A DNA stretch of 64,000 bases from Kocuria subflava. Lineage in GTDB: Bacteria > Actinomycetota > Actinomycetes > Actinomycetales > Micrococcaceae. Where the stretch lies: positions 41,474 to 105,473 of the forward strand of contig NZ_JAAVUN010000009.1 of the NCBI RefSeq assembly GCF_012163155.1. Direction: 5' to 3'. A model generated the notes under the pieces. The model was not told the DNA's origin and ran no database searches. It saw only the letters and a list, made by a program, of their open reading frames with translations. Below, in pieces: positions 51,743 through 62,687 of this stretch (its first letter is position 1; the number at the start of each line of letters is the position of its first letter). The position numbers and the translations under genes are program-made.

Positions 51743-53617
51743 ATGTGTGGAATCGTTGGATATGTGGGTCTGCCCGAGACGCCGGACCGTGAACTTTATG
51801 CCCTGGACTATGTGCTGGAAGGCCTGCGCCGACTGGAATACCGCGGGTACGACTCCGCCGGTGTGGCCGTGGTGGCAGACGGCAAGGTCGATTACCGCAA
51901 AAAGGCGGGCAAGGTCTCCAGCCTGGACGTGGAACTGGAAGTCAGCCCGCTGCCGAACGCAGTCCTGGGCATCGGCCACACCCGTTGGGCAACCCACGGT
52001 GGACCCACGGACTCCAACGCTCACCCGCACGTGGTGGACAACGGCCGGCTTGCCGTGGTGCACAACGGCATCATCGAGAACTTCGCTGAGCTCAAGAACG
52101 AGCTGAGCGCCAAGGGCTACTCGTTCGTCTCCGAAACTGACACTGAAGTGGCCGCCACTCTGCTGGGGGACTTCTACAACAAGGAGGCCGGCCGGGACCT
52201 CAGCCGTGCCATGCAGCTGGCCGCACAGCGGTTGGCAGGTGCTTTCACCCTTCTGGCCGTTCATGCCGATCACGCCGACCGAATTGTGGCCGCCCGCTAC
52301 AACTCCCCGTTGGTGATCGGCCTGGGCCAGGGCGAGAACTTCCTGGGTTCGGACGTCTCCGGGTTCATCCAGCACACCAAGAGTGCTGTGGAGATGGATA
52401 ACAACCAGATTGTCACCATCACGGCCACGGATTACTCCATCACCGACTTTGAAGGCAACCCGGTTGAGGGCAAGCCCTTTGATGTCACCTGGGATGCAGC
52501 CGCAGCCGAAAAGGGTGGATTCAACTCCTTCATGGAGAAGGAGATCCACGACCAGCCCTCCGCCGTCCACGACACCCTCCTGGGCCGCCTGGATGAAACC
52601 GGCCAGCTGACCCTGGATGAATTGCGCATTGACGAGTCCCTGCTGCGTTCGGTGGACAAGATTGTGGTGATCGCCTGCGGCACCGCCGCCTACGCCGGTC
52701 ACGTTGCCCGCTACGCCATCGAACACTGGTGCCGCATCCCCACCGAGGTGGAGCTGGCCCACGAGTTCCGCTACCGGGATCCGATCGTCAACGAGAAGAC
52801 CCTGGTGGTTGCCCTCTCCCAGTCCGGCGAGACCATGGACACCCTCATGGCCATCCGTCACGCCCGGGAACAGGGTGCCAAGGTGATTGCCATCTGCAAC
52901 ACCAACGGCTCCTCCATCCCGCGTGAGTCCGACGCCAATCTCTACACCCACGCCGGTCCGGAGATTGCCGTGGCCTCCACCAAGGCCTTCCTGGCGCAGA
53001 TCACCGCGGCCTACCTACTGGGTCTCTACCTGGCTCAGCTGCGCGGCAACATGTTCTCCGATGAGATCGGTGAGGTCCTGCGCGAGCTGCAGGCCATGCC
53101 GGAGAAGATCCAGACCGTGATCGACGGTGCTGATGCCATCAAGGCCATGGGCACGGAGATGGGCAACACGGAATCCGTGCTGTTCCTGGGCCGTCACGTG
53201 GGCTTCCCGGTGGCTCTGGAAGGTGCACTGAAGCTCAAGGAGATCGCCTACATCCACGCTGAAGGCTTTGCCGCAGGCGAGCTCAAGCACGGTCCGATCG
53301 CTCTGATCGAACCGGGCCAGAAGGTGATCGTGGTGGTTCCCTCCCCACGTGGCCGCAACTCGTTGCACTCCAAGGTGGTCTCCAACATCCAGGAGATCCG
53401 CGCTCGCGGTGCCGAGACCATTGTGATTGCTGAAGACGGTGACACCGCTGTTGAGGCCTACGCCAACCACATCATCCGCATCCCGCAGTCGCCCACGCTG
53501 CTGCAGCCCTTGCTGGCCACCGTTCCGCTGCAGATCTTTGCCTGCGCCATGGCGGAGGCAAAGGGATACGACGTCGACCAGCCCCGTAACCTGGCCAAGT
53601 CCGTCACGGTGGAGTGA
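51743..53617 (+). CDS. glmS: Glutamine-fructose-6-phosphate aminotransferase (isomerizing)
   Basis: Makes glucosamine-6-phosphate from fructose-6-phosphate and glutamine, the first amino-sugar step. 624 residues. Catalytic Cys2 in MCGIVGYVG; glutaminase residues HTRWATHGG; two SIS sugar-phosphate domains (about 290-430 and 465-605) with CGTAAYAG, SQSGETMDT and the C-terminal PRNLAKSVTVE. Upstream mtlD supplies its sugar substrate, though from a separate transcript. No sign of the glmS ribozyme upstream: the 109 bases between the mtlD terminator and the start are too short. Confidence 0.98.
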   Translation: MCGIVGYVGLPETPDRELYALDYVLEGLRRLEYRGYDSAGVAVVADGKVDYRKKAGKVSSLDVELEVSPLPNAVLGIGHTRWATHGGPTDSNAHPHVVDNGRLAVVHNGIIENFAELKNELSAKGYSFVSETDTEVAATLLGDFYNKEAGRDLSRAMQLAAQRLAGAFTLLAVHADHADRIVAARYNSPLVIGLGQGENFLGSDVSGFIQHTKSAVEMDNNQIVTITATDYSITDFEGNPVEGKPFDVTWDAAAAEKGGFNSFMEKEIHDQPSAVHDTLLGRLDETGQLTLDELRIDESLLRSVDKIVVIACGTAAYAGHVARYAIEHWCRIPTEVELAHEFRYRDPIVNEKTLVVALSQSGETMDTLMAIRHAREQGAKVIAICNTNGSSIPRESDANLYTHAGPEIAVASTKAFLAQITAAYLLGLYLAQLRGNMFSDEIGEVLRELQAMPEKIQTVIDGADAIKAMGTEMGNTESVLFLGRHVGFPVALEGALKLKEIAYIHAEGFAAGELKHGPIALIEPGQKVIVVVPSPRGRNSLHSKVVSNIQEIRARGAETIVIAEDGDTAVEAYANHIIRIPQSPTLLQPLLATVPLQIFACAMAEAKGYDVDQPRNLAKSVTVE

Positions 53618-53700
53618 CTTTTCGCTTCCACTGATTCCTGTGTCCGGCAGGGGATCAGGTGAGCTCATGACCATGCGGTCGGGGTGTCTGACTCAGGCAG

Positions 53701-53706
53701 TACCCT
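53701..53706 (+). promoter_or_regulatory. -10 box of acpS-nnr (leaderless start)
   Basis: TACCCT ends 6 bases before the acpS ATG at 53713, the spacing expected for a leaderless message. No ribosome binding site and no clear -35. Confidence 0.4.
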
Positions 53707-53712
53707 GGCCGC

Positions 53713-54105
53713 ATGATCATTGGTACCGGAATTGACGTGGTGGACATCCAACGGTTTGAACGCCAGTTGGAGCGCACACCCCGGTTGATCGAGCGGCTGT
53801 TCGTGCCGTCCGAACGTGAGCTCCCGGTGCAGTCCTTGGCCGCGCGATTTGCTGCCAAGGAGGCCACTGCCAAGGCCTTGAAGGCACCTCCGGGCATGAT
53901 CTGGCAGCACTGCTGGATTGAGAAGACCGAGTGGGGTGCCCCGGTGCTGCGCATGGAAGGCACGGTGGCTGCGGAGGCGGCCAAACAAGGCATTGACCGT
54001 TGGCATCTGTCCATGTCTCACGACGGCGGTATGGCCATGGCTTACGTCGTGGCCGAAGGCTTTCCGGTGGACGCTTTGCCTGATGCACAGGGGGAGTCTG
54101 CATGA
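53713..54105 (+). CDS. acpS: Holo-[acyl-carrier-protein] synthase
   Basis: Transfers 4'-phosphopantetheine from CoA to acyl carrier protein. 130 residues; Mg2+-binding Asp8 in GTGIDVVDI and Lys49/Glu50 in [13 protein letters not shown] mark the family. ATG at 53713, 95 bases after glmS; overlaps the next gene by 4 bases. The glmS-acpS-nnr order is usual in actinobacteria. Confidence 0.95.
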   Translation: MIIGTGIDVVDIQRFERQLERTPRLIERLFVPSERELPVQSLAARFAAKEATAKALKAPPGMIWQHCWIEKTEWGAPVLRMEGTVAAEAAKQGIDRWHLSMSHDGGMAMAYVVAEGFPVDALPDAQGESA

Positions 54106-55733
54106 TTGCCGCCTGGACCGGTCAGCAGATCAGAGATGCTGAACGCCCATTCTTGGAGGACGGTGACGGCCCCGCGCTCATGGGCCGGGCCGCACACGCC
54201 TTGGCGCTGGAATGTGTGAGGGTGCTTCGCGCAGGTGTCGGTGTGATGGGCGCCCGCGTGGTGGCACTGGTGGGGACCGGCAACAACGGCGGGGATGCCC
54301 TGTGGGCGGCAGCCCATTTACGACGCCGCGGCACCACCGTTCACGTGATCACCACCGGTGATGCGCTCCATCCTCAGGGCGGGCAAGCAGCACGGGCAGC
54401 AGGTGCCCGGTTTGACTCCTTGAACCACCTGGGGGTTGCTGAGGCAGCCCAGTTGTGCCGGGAAGCAGACCTGGTCCTGGACGCAGTGCTGGGCACGGGG
54501 GCCCGCGGTGGGTTACGCGGGGAGTTCCAGGAGCTGGTGTCGGATCTTCTGGATCTCCGTGCGTCAGCGCCAGCGGGGCAAGGACCTACGGTGGTGGCGG
54601 TCGACGTCGTTTCTGGCGTGGAAGCGGACACGGCACATGCACCGGGCACGGTGCTGAATGCCGATCACACGGTGACTTTCGGCGGGGCCAAAGTGGCTCA
54701 CGTGGTGCCGCCCGGCTCGCAGCTCAGCGGCCACGTCACGGTGGTGCCCATCGGGATCGAGGACGTCTTGCCCGCGCCCCAGGTGGTGCAGATCGAGCCG
54801 GAAGACATTCAGGCGTTTTGGCCACGGCCGGTGGCAGGTGACCACAAGTACACGCGCGGAGTCCTGGGTGTGGTGGCGGGCAGCCGCCAGTATCCGGGGG
54901 CGGCACTGTTGTGCACCCGTTCCGCTGTGGCAGCCGGTGTGGGCATGGTGCGCTATCTGGGGGATGCGGAAACGTGCACGTTGGTCACGTTGACCTCACC
55001 GGAGGTCGTTTCCAGCGGGGATGATCCGGGGGACGTTCACGTCCAGGCCTGGGTGGCCGGCCCCGGGGCTGTGGACCAGGAACAGAGTGCACGCATCCGT
55101 GCCGTCCTGGAACAGGATGAACCGGCGGTTCTGGACGCCGGTGCTTTTGAACCGGTGGGTCAGCTGCTGGGGGATCGTTCGTTGGGGCCCCGCCACATCC
55201 TCACACCGCATGCGGGTGAGCTGGAGCAACTGCTCACGTGGTGCCAGGCCTGGGGGCGGACCGAGTCCGCACCAACTCGTGGGCAGATCGAGGCGGCCCC
55301 TTTGACCTGGGTCCGGGAGGCAGCGCGTGCCACCGGAGCTACCGTGCTGCTCAAGGGTGCTGTCACAGTGGTGGCCGCACCCGGTGCAGGCCCGGTGTTC
55401 ACGGTTTCGCACGGAAGTTCGTGGTTGTCCACGGCGGGATCGGGTGACTGCCTGGCCGGAATCGTGGGCACACTTCTTGCACACGTACAGGGCCGCCCGG
55501 AGGGCTTTCAGGCCGCAGTCCAGGCGTGGGTGACTGCCAGTCCGCTGCCTGATGGTGCGCGTGGGCAGCTGCTGGAGCAGCTGCAGCCCGAGAACCTCTG
55601 GGCCCTGGTGGCCGCGGTGGGAGCGGGCCTGCACGCCTCGGCCTCTGTGGTGGCCGGTCATGGACCGCAACCGTGTCTGCCGGAGCACATCAGGGCGGTT
55701 CTGACCCGCGACGTGACTTTTCCCTCGGCATAA
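54102..55733 (+). CDS. nnr: Bifunctional NAD(P)H-hydrate epimerase / ADP-dependent NAD(P)HX dehydratase
   Basis: Repairs hydrated NAD(P)H: the N-terminal YjeF-type epimerase (about 1-215, with [14 protein letters not shown]) and the C-terminal ribokinase-like dehydratase (about 230-543, with [23 protein letters not shown] and [14 protein letters not shown]). 543 residues. ATG inside the acpS stop. In related genomes alr and tsaE commonly follow; here the next gene is treX, so that block ends early or lies elsewhere. Confidence 0.95.
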   Translation: MIAAWTGQQIRDAERPFLEDGDGPALMGRAAHALALECVRVLRAGVGVMGARVVALVGTGNNGGDALWAAAHLRRRGTTVHVITTGDALHPQGGQAARAAGARFDSLNHLGVAEAAQLCREADLVLDAVLGTGARGGLRGEFQELVSDLLDLRASAPAGQGPTVVAVDVVSGVEADTAHAPGTVLNADHTVTFGGAKVAHVVPPGSQLSGHVTVVPIGIEDVLPAPQVVQIEPEDIQAFWPRPVAGDHKYTRGVLGVVAGSRQYPGAALLCTRSAVAAGVGMVRYLGDAETCTLVTLTSPEVVSSGDDPGDVHVQAWVAGPGAVDQEQSARIRAVLEQDEPAVLDAGAFEPVGQLLGDRSLGPRHILTPHAGELEQLLTWCQAWGRTESAPTRGQIEAAPLTWVREAARATGATVLLKGAVTVVAAPGAGPVFTVSHGSSWLSTAGSGDCLAGIVGTLLAHVQGRPEGFQAAVQAWVTASPLPDGARGQLLEQLQPENLWALVAAVGAGLHASASVVAGHGPQPCLPEHIRAVLTRDVTFPSA

Positions 55734-55770
55734 CTCAGGGTGCTTAGGACTGGAGGCTGAGTGGGGCTAG

Positions 55771-55776
55771 TAAGCT
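55771..55776 (+). promoter_or_regulatory. Probable -10 box of treXYZ
   Basis: TAAGCT in the context GCTAGTAAGCTCG, about 60 bases before the treX GTG. No convincing -35 box. Confidence 0.35.
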
Positions 55777-55835
55777 CGAACCCGTGTGGTCTGTACTGGG
55801 CCATGCCCACACCCGCCTGACAGGAGAACTGATTC

Positions 55836-58031
55836 GTGACCGAAGTATGGCCTGGTAACCCGTACCCCCTGGGTGCAACCTACGACGGCGCCGGAACCAA
55901 CTTTGCCTTGTTCAGCGAGGTCGCAGATCGCGTGGAGTTGTGCTTGTTCGACGAGGACGAGAACGAAACTCGCATTGAACTGACCGCCGTTGACGGCTAC
56001 GTGTGGCACTGCTTCCTCCCCGAGGTCCAGCCCGGTCAGCGCTACGGGTACCGAGTGCACGGTCCCTGGGACCCGGCCAACGGACACCGCTGCAACCCCG
56101 CCAAGCTTCTGCTGGACCCCTACGCCAAGGCCGTTGACGGCTTTGTCCGCGAGTGGGGCCAGCCGCTGTTCTCCTACAACTTTGGCGACGAGGACTCCTT
56201 CAACCAGGAGGACTCGGCCGAGCTGATGATGAAGGGCGTGGTCATCAATCCGTACTTCGACTGGGAAGGCGACCGTTCTCCCGGGCGTCAGTACCACAAG
56301 TCCGTGATCTACGAGGCCCACGTCAAGGGTCTGACCAAGCTGCACCCTGAGGTCCCGGAGAACATGCAGGGCACCTACGCCGGTGTGGCTCACCCCGCGG
56401 TGATCTCCCACCTGAAGAAGCTGGGTATCACGGCTATTGAACTGATGCCCGTGCACGAGTTCGTGCAGGATTCCACGTTGTTGGAAAAGGACCTGCGCAA
56501 CTACTGGGGTTACAACACCATCAGCTTCTTTGCCCCGCACCACGACTACAGCTCCTCCACCACGCTGGGTGGCCAGGTCCAGGAGTTCAAGGCCATGGTG
56601 CGTGCCCTGCACCGTGCGGACATCGAGGTCATCCTGGACGTGGTCTACAACCACACGGCTGAGGGCAACCACATGGGCCCCACGCTGTCCATGAGGGGGA
56701 TCGACAACAATGCCTACTACCGTCTGGTGGAGGACGATCCCAAGTTCTACATGGACTACACGGGCACCGGTAACTCCTTGAACGTGCGCCACCCGCACTC
56801 TCTGCAGCTGATCATGGACTCCCTGCGTTACTGGGTGACGGAAATGCACGTGGACGGCTTCCGCTTTGACTTGGCCTCCACCTTGGCCCGCGAGTTCTAC
56901 GACGTGGACAAACTCTCCACCTTCTTCGAGCTGGTGCAGCAGGATCCGATCGTCTCCCAGGTCAAGCTGATTGCTGAGCCCTGGGACGTTGGCCCCGGTG
57001 GTTACCAGGTGGGCAACTTCCCGCCCCAGTGGACCGAGTGGAACGGTAAGTACCGTGATGTCCTGCGCGATTTCTGGCGCGGTGAGCCCTCCACCCTGGG
57101 TGAGTTCGCCTCCCGCATCACGGGTTCTGCTGATCTGTACGAGAACAGCGGCCGCCGCCCGTATGCCTCCATCAACTTTGTGACCGCTCACGACGGTTTC
57201 ACGTTGCGGGACCTGGTCTCCTACAACGACAAGCACAACGACGCCAACGGCGAGGACAACAACGACGGCGAGTCCCACAACCGCTCCTGGAACTGCGGTG
57301 TGGAAGGACCCACGGATGACCCCGAGGTGTTGGCCTGGCGCGCGCGTCAGCAGCGCAACTTCATTGCCACGTTGATGCTCTCCCAGGGCACGCCCATGTT
57401 GTTGCACGGCGATGAGCTGGGCCGCAGCCAGGGTGGCAACAACAACACCTACGCCCAGGACAACGAGATCTCTTGGATCAACTGGGACACTGCGGACACT
57501 CCGCTCATGGAGTTCACCTCTGCGCTGATCCACCTGCGCCGGGACCACCCCACGTTCCGCCGTGGCCAGTTCTTTGACGGCCGTCCGGTGGAAATGGGGG
57601 AGCTGCGTGCAGGGGATCCCATGCCGGACATTGTCTGGTTGGACAAGGACGGCACCCCCATGTCCCCGGGTGACTGGGATGAACCCCTGTCCCGGACACT
57701 GGGCATGTGGCTCAACGGTCACGGCATCTCCGGTGTGGACCGCCGGGGACGTCAGATCACGGATGTGGACTTCATCATCTGGTTCAACTCCTCACCAGAG
57801 GACGTGGAGGTCACGGTCCCCGCAGCCCCCTACGGCACCAAGTGGGAGGAGGTGCTGGACACCGCCGGTGAGCACGGGGACGGTTCCGTGCTGGAGCACT
57901 CGACCGTCTTCACGCTGAAGGCCAAGTCCGTGGTGGTCCTGCGGCAGTGGGAGGAGCCGGAGGAGGAGCCGGACGTGTCCGTGGCCGCCTCCGTGGCTGC
58001 TTACTCCGCACAGTCCCAGCCCGACCAGTGA
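55836..58031 (+). CDS. treX: Glycogen debranching enzyme (isoamylase type, TreX/GlgX)
   Basis: GH13 enzyme hydrolysing alpha-1,6 branch points of glycogen or maltodextrin, giving linear chains for TreY. 731 residues: N-terminal CBM48-like domain ([18 protein letters not shown]), catalytic barrel with nucleophile Asp345 (GFRFDLA), acid Glu381 (IAEPWD) and Asp453 (TAHDGFT). GTG at 55836 with CAGGAGAA upstream. Named treX for its position before treY and treZ; by sequence it is equally a GlgX. Confidence 0.95.
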   Translation: MTEVWPGNPYPLGATYDGAGTNFALFSEVADRVELCLFDEDENETRIELTAVDGYVWHCFLPEVQPGQRYGYRVHGPWDPANGHRCNPAKLLLDPYAKAVDGFVREWGQPLFSYNFGDEDSFNQEDSAELMMKGVVINPYFDWEGDRSPGRQYHKSVIYEAHVKGLTKLHPEVPENMQGTYAGVAHPAVISHLKKLGITAIELMPVHEFVQDSTLLEKDLRNYWGYNTISFFAPHHDYSSSTTLGGQVQEFKAMVRALHRADIEVILDVVYNHTAEGNHMGPTLSMRGIDNNAYYRLVEDDPKFYMDYTGTGNSLNVRHPHSLQLIMDSLRYWVTEMHVDGFRFDLASTLAREFYDVDKLSTFFELVQQDPIVSQVKLIAEPWDVGPGGYQVGNFPPQWTEWNGKYRDVLRDFWRGEPSTLGEFASRITGSADLYENSGRRPYASINFVTAHDGFTLRDLVSYNDKHNDANGEDNNDGESHNRSWNCGVEGPTDDPEVLAWRARQQRNFIATLMLSQGTPMLLHGDELGRSQGGNNNTYAQDNEISWINWDTADTPLMEFTSALIHLRRDHPTFRRGQFFDGRPVEMGELRAGDPMPDIVWLDKDGTPMSPGDWDEPLSRTLGMWLNGHGISGVDRRGRQITDVDFIIWFNSSPEDVEVTVPAAPYGTKWEEVLDTAGEHGDGSVLEHSTVFTLKAKSVVVLRQWEEPEEEPDVSVAASVAAYSAQSQPDQ

Positions 58032-58037
58032 TTGTGT

Positions 58038-58078
58038 GCCGTGTCCGCATTTGCCGTTGGCGCAGGTGCGGACACGGC
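58038..58078 (+). other. Hairpin between treX and treY
   Basis: Perfect 12-base arms (58038-58049 with 58067-58078) around a 17-base loop containing a small GCC/GGC stem. No T-run; it may lower expression of treYZ relative to treX or stabilise an mRNA end. Confidence 0.55.
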
Positions 58079-58120
58079 CATCAGCACCCCTCACAGCATC
58101 ATTAACAGGAGAGTCCCACC

Positions 58121-60589
58121 GTGCGTATCCCGGCTTCCACCTATCGCTTGCAGATCACCCAGGACTTTGACCTGGACCAGGCGGCCGAGCAGATCGAGTA
58201 CCTGCGCAACCTGGGGGTGGATTGGCTGTACCTCTCACCGGTTCTGCAGTCCACGGAGGGTTCCCAGCACGGGTACGACGTTGTGGATCCCACGGTGATC
58301 GACCGTGCTCGCGGTGGCCGGGACGCTTTTGATCGCCTGTGCCGGGCTGCGCACCAGGCCGGTATGGGCGTGATTGTGGACGTGGTTCCCAATCACCAGG
58401 GTGTGGCCGAACCCCGGCAGAACCCGTGGTGGTGGTCCCTGCTCAAGGAGGGTGCGGGGTCCCCGCATGCGGACGCTTTTGACGTCGACTGGGAGGCCTT
58501 TGGCGGCAAACTCATGATCCCTGTGTTGGGAGACGACACCGACGACGACGGCGCCCCGGTGCCCGGTCAGGCTCACCAGGCACTGTCTGATCTGACGGTC
58601 CGTGTTGAGGACGGGGAGCCCGTGTTGGCCTATTGGGACAACCTCTACCCGCTGGCCGATGGCACGTACACCCTGGATGAAAGCGGCAACGTGGCCGAGG
58701 ACGCTTCCGCGGTCCACGAGCGGCAGCACTATCAGCTGGTGAACTGGCGCACTGGGGATGCTGCGCTGAACTACCGGCGCTTCTTCACCGTCACCACGCT
58801 GGCCGGGATCCGTGTGGAGGACCCCCAGGTGCTGGAGGAGTCCCACACGGAGATCAAGCGTTGGTTTGGTGACCAGCTGGTGGACGGTCTGCGCATCGAC
58901 CACCCGGACGGTTTGCGGGATCCGGGCCGTTACCTGAAGGACCTGCAGGGCATCACCGGTGGGGCTTACGTGCTGATCGAAAAGATCTTGGAGCCGGGGG
59001 AAAAGCTGCCCCACGAATGGTTGGAAAACGGCTCTACGGCCGGGACCACGGGCTATGACGCACTGGGCACTGTGGATCGGTTGTTGGTTGATCCCGCCGG
59101 TGCCTACCCGCTGACCACCCTGGAAGCTGCGCTCCGTCAGGGGTCCACGGCAGACGGTACGCAAGAGGGCAACTGGGCGAGGATGATCCACGGCACCAAG
59201 CGCGCGGTGGTGGATGGCGCCCTGCATGCCGAGGTGGAGCGCCTGGCACGGGAGGCGGCCGGGGAGTCGGCGCTGACCGAGTTCAGCCACGATCAGCTGG
59301 TGGATGCCCTCAGCGAGATCCTGGCGAACTTTGACGTCTACCGGACCTACCTGCCGGACGGTGTGGAGCATCTGGAGGCCGCATTGCAGAGCGCCATCGC
59401 ACAGCGGGGCGACCTTGAACCTGTAATTACACAACTGGGCCCGGTGCTGGGGCTCAACGCCTTGGAATCGGAGCTGACTCCGGTGGCCCGGCGCTTCCAG
59501 CAGACCTCCGGCATGGTCATGGCCAAGGGCGTGGAGGACGCGGCTTTCTACCGGTTCTCCCGGTTGACCTCGCTGACCGAGGTGGGCGGGGATCCATCGG
59601 TTTTTGCCCTGAGCCCGGCGGACGTGCACGCGGAAATGCAGCGCCGCCACCAGGAAGAACCCCTGGCCATGACCACGCTGTCCACTCACGACACCAAGCG
59701 TTCCGAATCGGTGCGCGCGCGGATCTCCGTGTTGGCTGAAGCTGCCAATGACTGGGCTTCCACCGTGGCCTACGTTCAGAAACAAGCCGCTGCGGCCGGG
59801 GTGGGCCCGCTGGCCGACCGCACCCTGGCCAATCTGGTACTGCAGGCACTGGCCGGGGCCTGGCCGATCGAACGCGAGCGGGCTGTGGACTACGCACTCA
59901 AGGCCGCACGGGAAGCACAGACCGCAACAGCGTGGGTAGACGGTTCCGAGGACTTTGAACAAGAGCTGACCCGGTTTGTTGAGGTGGTCCTGGACGAGCC
60001 CTCCGTCCGTGGAGCTTTTGAAGGACTGGTCCGCAAGATCGAACACCCGGGATACGTCAACGCCTTGAGCCAGAAGCTGGTGCAGCTGACCATGCCCGGT
60101 GTTCCGGATGTGTACCAGGGCAGCGAGCTGTGGGCCCCGGCCCTGGTGGATCCGGACAACCGCCGTCCCGTGGACTACAAGGACTTGGCGCAGCGCCTGG
60201 AGGCTGTGGACACGCGGCGCGATGATCCGGGCATTGCCCGCGCCCACTCAGTGCCTGCAGTGGATGACTCCGGGGACGCCAAGTTGCTGGTGACCTCCCG
60301 AGCACTGCGCCTACGCCGTGACCATGCGGAGCTGTTCACGGACTACACGCCTGTTGCTGCCGAAGGCCCCGCAGCAGACCACCTGTTCGCCTTCAACCGC
60401 GGCGGCGCCATCACCCTGGTCACCAGGCTTCCCCTGGGGCTGGCCCAAGCCGGCGGCTGGGCAGAGACCAGCGTGGAACTGCCTGAGGGCGCTTGGGTGG
60501 ATGAACTCACCGGAGGCCGATTCGAGGGAACGGTCCAGGTCGCCCAGATCTTGGACCTGCTCCCGGTGGCCTTGCTGCGCCGGGCCTGA
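58121..60589 (+). CDS. treY: Malto-oligosyltrehalose synthase
   Basis: Intramolecular transglycosylase converting the reducing-end linkage of maltodextrins from alpha-1,4 to alpha,alpha-1,1. 822 residues, GH13 family. LRNLGVDWLYLSPVLQSTEGSQHGYD is typical, nucleophile Asp260 in LRIDHPDGL, acid Glu287 in LIEKILEPGE. GTG at 58121 with CAGGAGAG upstream. TreZ, 79 bases downstream, cuts the product to trehalose. Confidence 0.96.
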   Translation: MRIPASTYRLQITQDFDLDQAAEQIEYLRNLGVDWLYLSPVLQSTEGSQHGYDVVDPTVIDRARGGRDAFDRLCRAAHQAGMGVIVDVVPNHQGVAEPRQNPWWWSLLKEGAGSPHADAFDVDWEAFGGKLMIPVLGDDTDDDGAPVPGQAHQALSDLTVRVEDGEPVLAYWDNLYPLADGTYTLDESGNVAEDASAVHERQHYQLVNWRTGDAALNYRRFFTVTTLAGIRVEDPQVLEESHTEIKRWFGDQLVDGLRIDHPDGLRDPGRYLKDLQGITGGAYVLIEKILEPGEKLPHEWLENGSTAGTTGYDALGTVDRLLVDPAGAYPLTTLEAALRQGSTADGTQEGNWARMIHGTKRAVVDGALHAEVERLAREAAGESALTEFSHDQLVDALSEILANFDVYRTYLPDGVEHLEAALQSAIAQRGDLEPVITQLGPVLGLNALESELTPVARRFQQTSGMVMAKGVEDAAFYRFSRLTSLTEVGGDPSVFALSPADVHAEMQRRHQEEPLAMTTLSTHDTKRSESVRARISVLAEAANDWASTVAYVQKQAAAAGVGPLADRTLANLVLQALAGAWPIERERAVDYALKAAREAQTATAWVDGSEDFEQELTRFVEVVLDEPSVRGAFEGLVRKIEHPGYVNALSQKLVQLTMPGVPDVYQGSELWAPALVDPDNRRPVDYKDLAQRLEAVDTRRDDPGIARAHSVPAVDDSGDAKLLVTSRALRLRRDHAELFTDYTPVAAEGPAADHLFAFNRGGAITLVTRLPLGLAQAGGWAETSVELPEGAWVDELTGGRFEGTVQVAQILDLLPVALLRRA

Positions 60590-60668
60590 GCGGCGTCGTC
60601 GTCAACCAATCCCAAAAACCGTCCCGCACTGCGGGAACCGCTGCCAACCTGCGAAAGCTGATTGCACC

Positions 60669-62609
60669 ATGACTGATACCCGCCGCCGGCACCTGGACCG
60701 CTTTGATGTGTTCGCCCCGCACGCTGCAGGGGTGACCGTGCGCATTGATGGCCAGGACTTTGCCATGATTCCCGCCACGGAGCTGGAGGACCACCACCCG
60801 CGGGGACTGGACCCCAAGCCGCTCTACAGCACCGGTGAACGCGGGCTGCAGGGATGGTGGACGCTGCCGGACTCGGCGGCAGGCCAGGTACCGGAGACCA
60901 CGGTGCGCTACGGCTACGTGCTGTCCAAGACCAAGGATCCGGGCACCAAGAAGGAACAGAAGATCACCTCTGAGGTGCTGCCGGATCCGCGTTCCCCCCG
61001 CCAACCGCAGGGTGTGCACGATCTGTCCTGCACGTTTGATGCCCACGAGTTCCAGTGGAGTGACGGACAGTGGAACGGCAAGCCACTGGAGGGGGCGATC
61101 CTCTACGAGCTGCACGTGGGGACGTTCACCCCGGAAGGCACGTTCGAGGCTGCCATCGAGCACCTGGACGAGCTGGTGGAGCTGGGCGTGGACACCATTG
61201 AGCTGCTGCCCGTCAACGGTTTCAACGGGCACTACAACTGGGGTTACGACGGCGTGGCCTGGTACACCGTCCAGGAGGAATACGGCGGACCTCTGGGTTA
61301 CCAGCGCTTTGTGGATGCCTGTCACGCCCGCGGTCTGGCCGTGGTGCAGGACGTGGTCTACAACCACCTGGGCCCCTCCGGGAATTACCTGCCGCAGTTC
61401 CTGGAGATCTTCACTGCCGGCAATTCCTCCTGGGGTGAGCAGATCAACCTGGATGCCTGGGGCTCGGACGGGGTGCGGGATCTGATCCTGGACAACGTGC
61501 GCATGTGGGTGGAGGACTACCACGTGGATGGTTTCCGCGTGGATGCGGTGCACGCCCTCAAAGACGAGCGGGCCCGGCACATCCTGCAGGAGATGTCCCA
61601 AGTGGCGCACCAGACGGCCGCCCGGTTGGGACGCTCCAGTTACCTGATCGCGGAATCGGACATGAACGATCCCCGAATGATCGAACCCGTTGCTGACAAC
61701 GGTCTGGGCATGGACGCCCAGTGGCTGGATGACTGGCACCACGCCGCTCACTGGGCACTGACCGGTGAGGAGCAGGGCTATTACGAGGACTTTGCCGGGT
61801 TGTCCTCCCTGGCCAAGAGCTACCGTGCGGGCTACTACCACGATGGCTCGTTCTCATCCTTCCGGGGCCGCTCACACGGGCACCCGGTGGATGCTGACAC
61901 CCACAAGCCGTGGCAGTTTGTCAGCTACATCATGAACCATGACCAAGTGGGCAACCGCGCTGCCGGTGACCGCTTCTCCCAGTACCTCTCCACGGACCAG
62001 CAGGTGCTTTCGGCAGCCGTGCTGCTGACCCAGCCGTTCACCCCCATGCTGTTCATGGGGGAGGAGTGGGGCGCCTCCACCCCGTGGCCGTTCTTCACCT
62101 CCCACCCGGAGCCAGAGCTTGCCGAGGCTGTACGCAAGGGACGGATCGGCGAGTTCGCGCGGATGGGCTGGCAGGAATCGGAGATCGCCGATCCCCAGGA
62201 CCCGGCCACTTTTGACTCGGCCGTTCTGCAGCGCTCAGAACGCGACGACGACGCCGATCACGCCCGGGTGCACACCGCCTATGGCGAGTTGATCGCGTTG
62301 CGCCGCTCCACGCCTGAGCTGACCGAACAGGATTTCCGTTCCATCAGGGCTGTTGCGGATGAGGCCAGCAGAACGCTGGTGCTCTACCGCGGAGAGCTGG
62401 GACGGGTGGCCGAAGGGGAGCCTCGTGAGGGGCTGAACGGGGTGGCCGTGGTCTTCAACTTCTCCGATGCGGAAGCCAAGGTTCCTGCCGAAATTTCCAC
62501 CCAAGCGCAGACTCTCTGGTCCAGCGGTGATGTCCAGCTCTCTGCCGGTGAGTTGGGCGGCGCCGTCGTGAATCTGCCGGCCTATGGAGCCGCGGTGCTG
62601 CGCGTGTGA
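60669..62609 (+). CDS. treZ: Malto-oligosyltrehalose trehalohydrolase
   Basis: Releases trehalose from maltooligosyltrehalose. 646 residues from the ATG at 60669; the open frame to 60318 lies inside treY. N-terminal CBM48-like domain (FDVFAPHAAGVTVRIDG), then the GH13 barrel: GHYNWGYDGVAWY, DVVYNHLGPSGNYL, nucleophile Asp292 (GFRVDAVHAL), acid Glu329 (IAESDMND). Somewhat longer than the ~600 residues usual for the family. A strong hairpin terminator follows. Confidence 0.95.
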   Translation: MTDTRRRHLDRFDVFAPHAAGVTVRIDGQDFAMIPATELEDHHPRGLDPKPLYSTGERGLQGWWTLPDSAAGQVPETTVRYGYVLSKTKDPGTKKEQKITSEVLPDPRSPRQPQGVHDLSCTFDAHEFQWSDGQWNGKPLEGAILYELHVGTFTPEGTFEAAIEHLDELVELGVDTIELLPVNGFNGHYNWGYDGVAWYTVQEEYGGPLGYQRFVDACHARGLAVVQDVVYNHLGPSGNYLPQFLEIFTAGNSSWGEQINLDAWGSDGVRDLILDNVRMWVEDYHVDGFRVDAVHALKDERARHILQEMSQVAHQTAARLGRSSYLIAESDMNDPRMIEPVADNGLGMDAQWLDDWHHAAHWALTGEEQGYYEDFAGLSSLAKSYRAGYYHDGSFSSFRGRSHGHPVDADTHKPWQFVSYIMNHDQVGNRAAGDRFSQYLSTDQQVLSAAVLLTQPFTPMLFMGEEWGASTPWPFFTSHPEPELAEAVRKGRIGEFARMGWQESEIADPQDPATFDSAVLQRSERDDDADHARVHTAYGELIALRRSTPELTEQDFRSIRAVADEASRTLVLYRGELGRVAEGEPREGLNGVAVVFNFSDAEAKVPAEISTQAQTLWSSGDVQLSAGELGGAVVNLPAYGAAVLRV

Positions 62610-62623
62610 CCCAGACGTGGCGA

Positions 62624-62663
62624 CACTGTGCCTGCGTGCCCACGGGGGTACGCAGGCACAGTG
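62624..62663 (+). terminator. Terminator after treZ
   Basis: An 18-base stem (62624-62641 with 62646-62663, one wobble) with ACGG loop. The insertion sequence begins about 25 bases further on, so it did not disrupt the tre operon. Confidence 0.75.
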
Positions 62664-62687
62664 CTGTGTGGAGTGGGCGAGTTTTGA

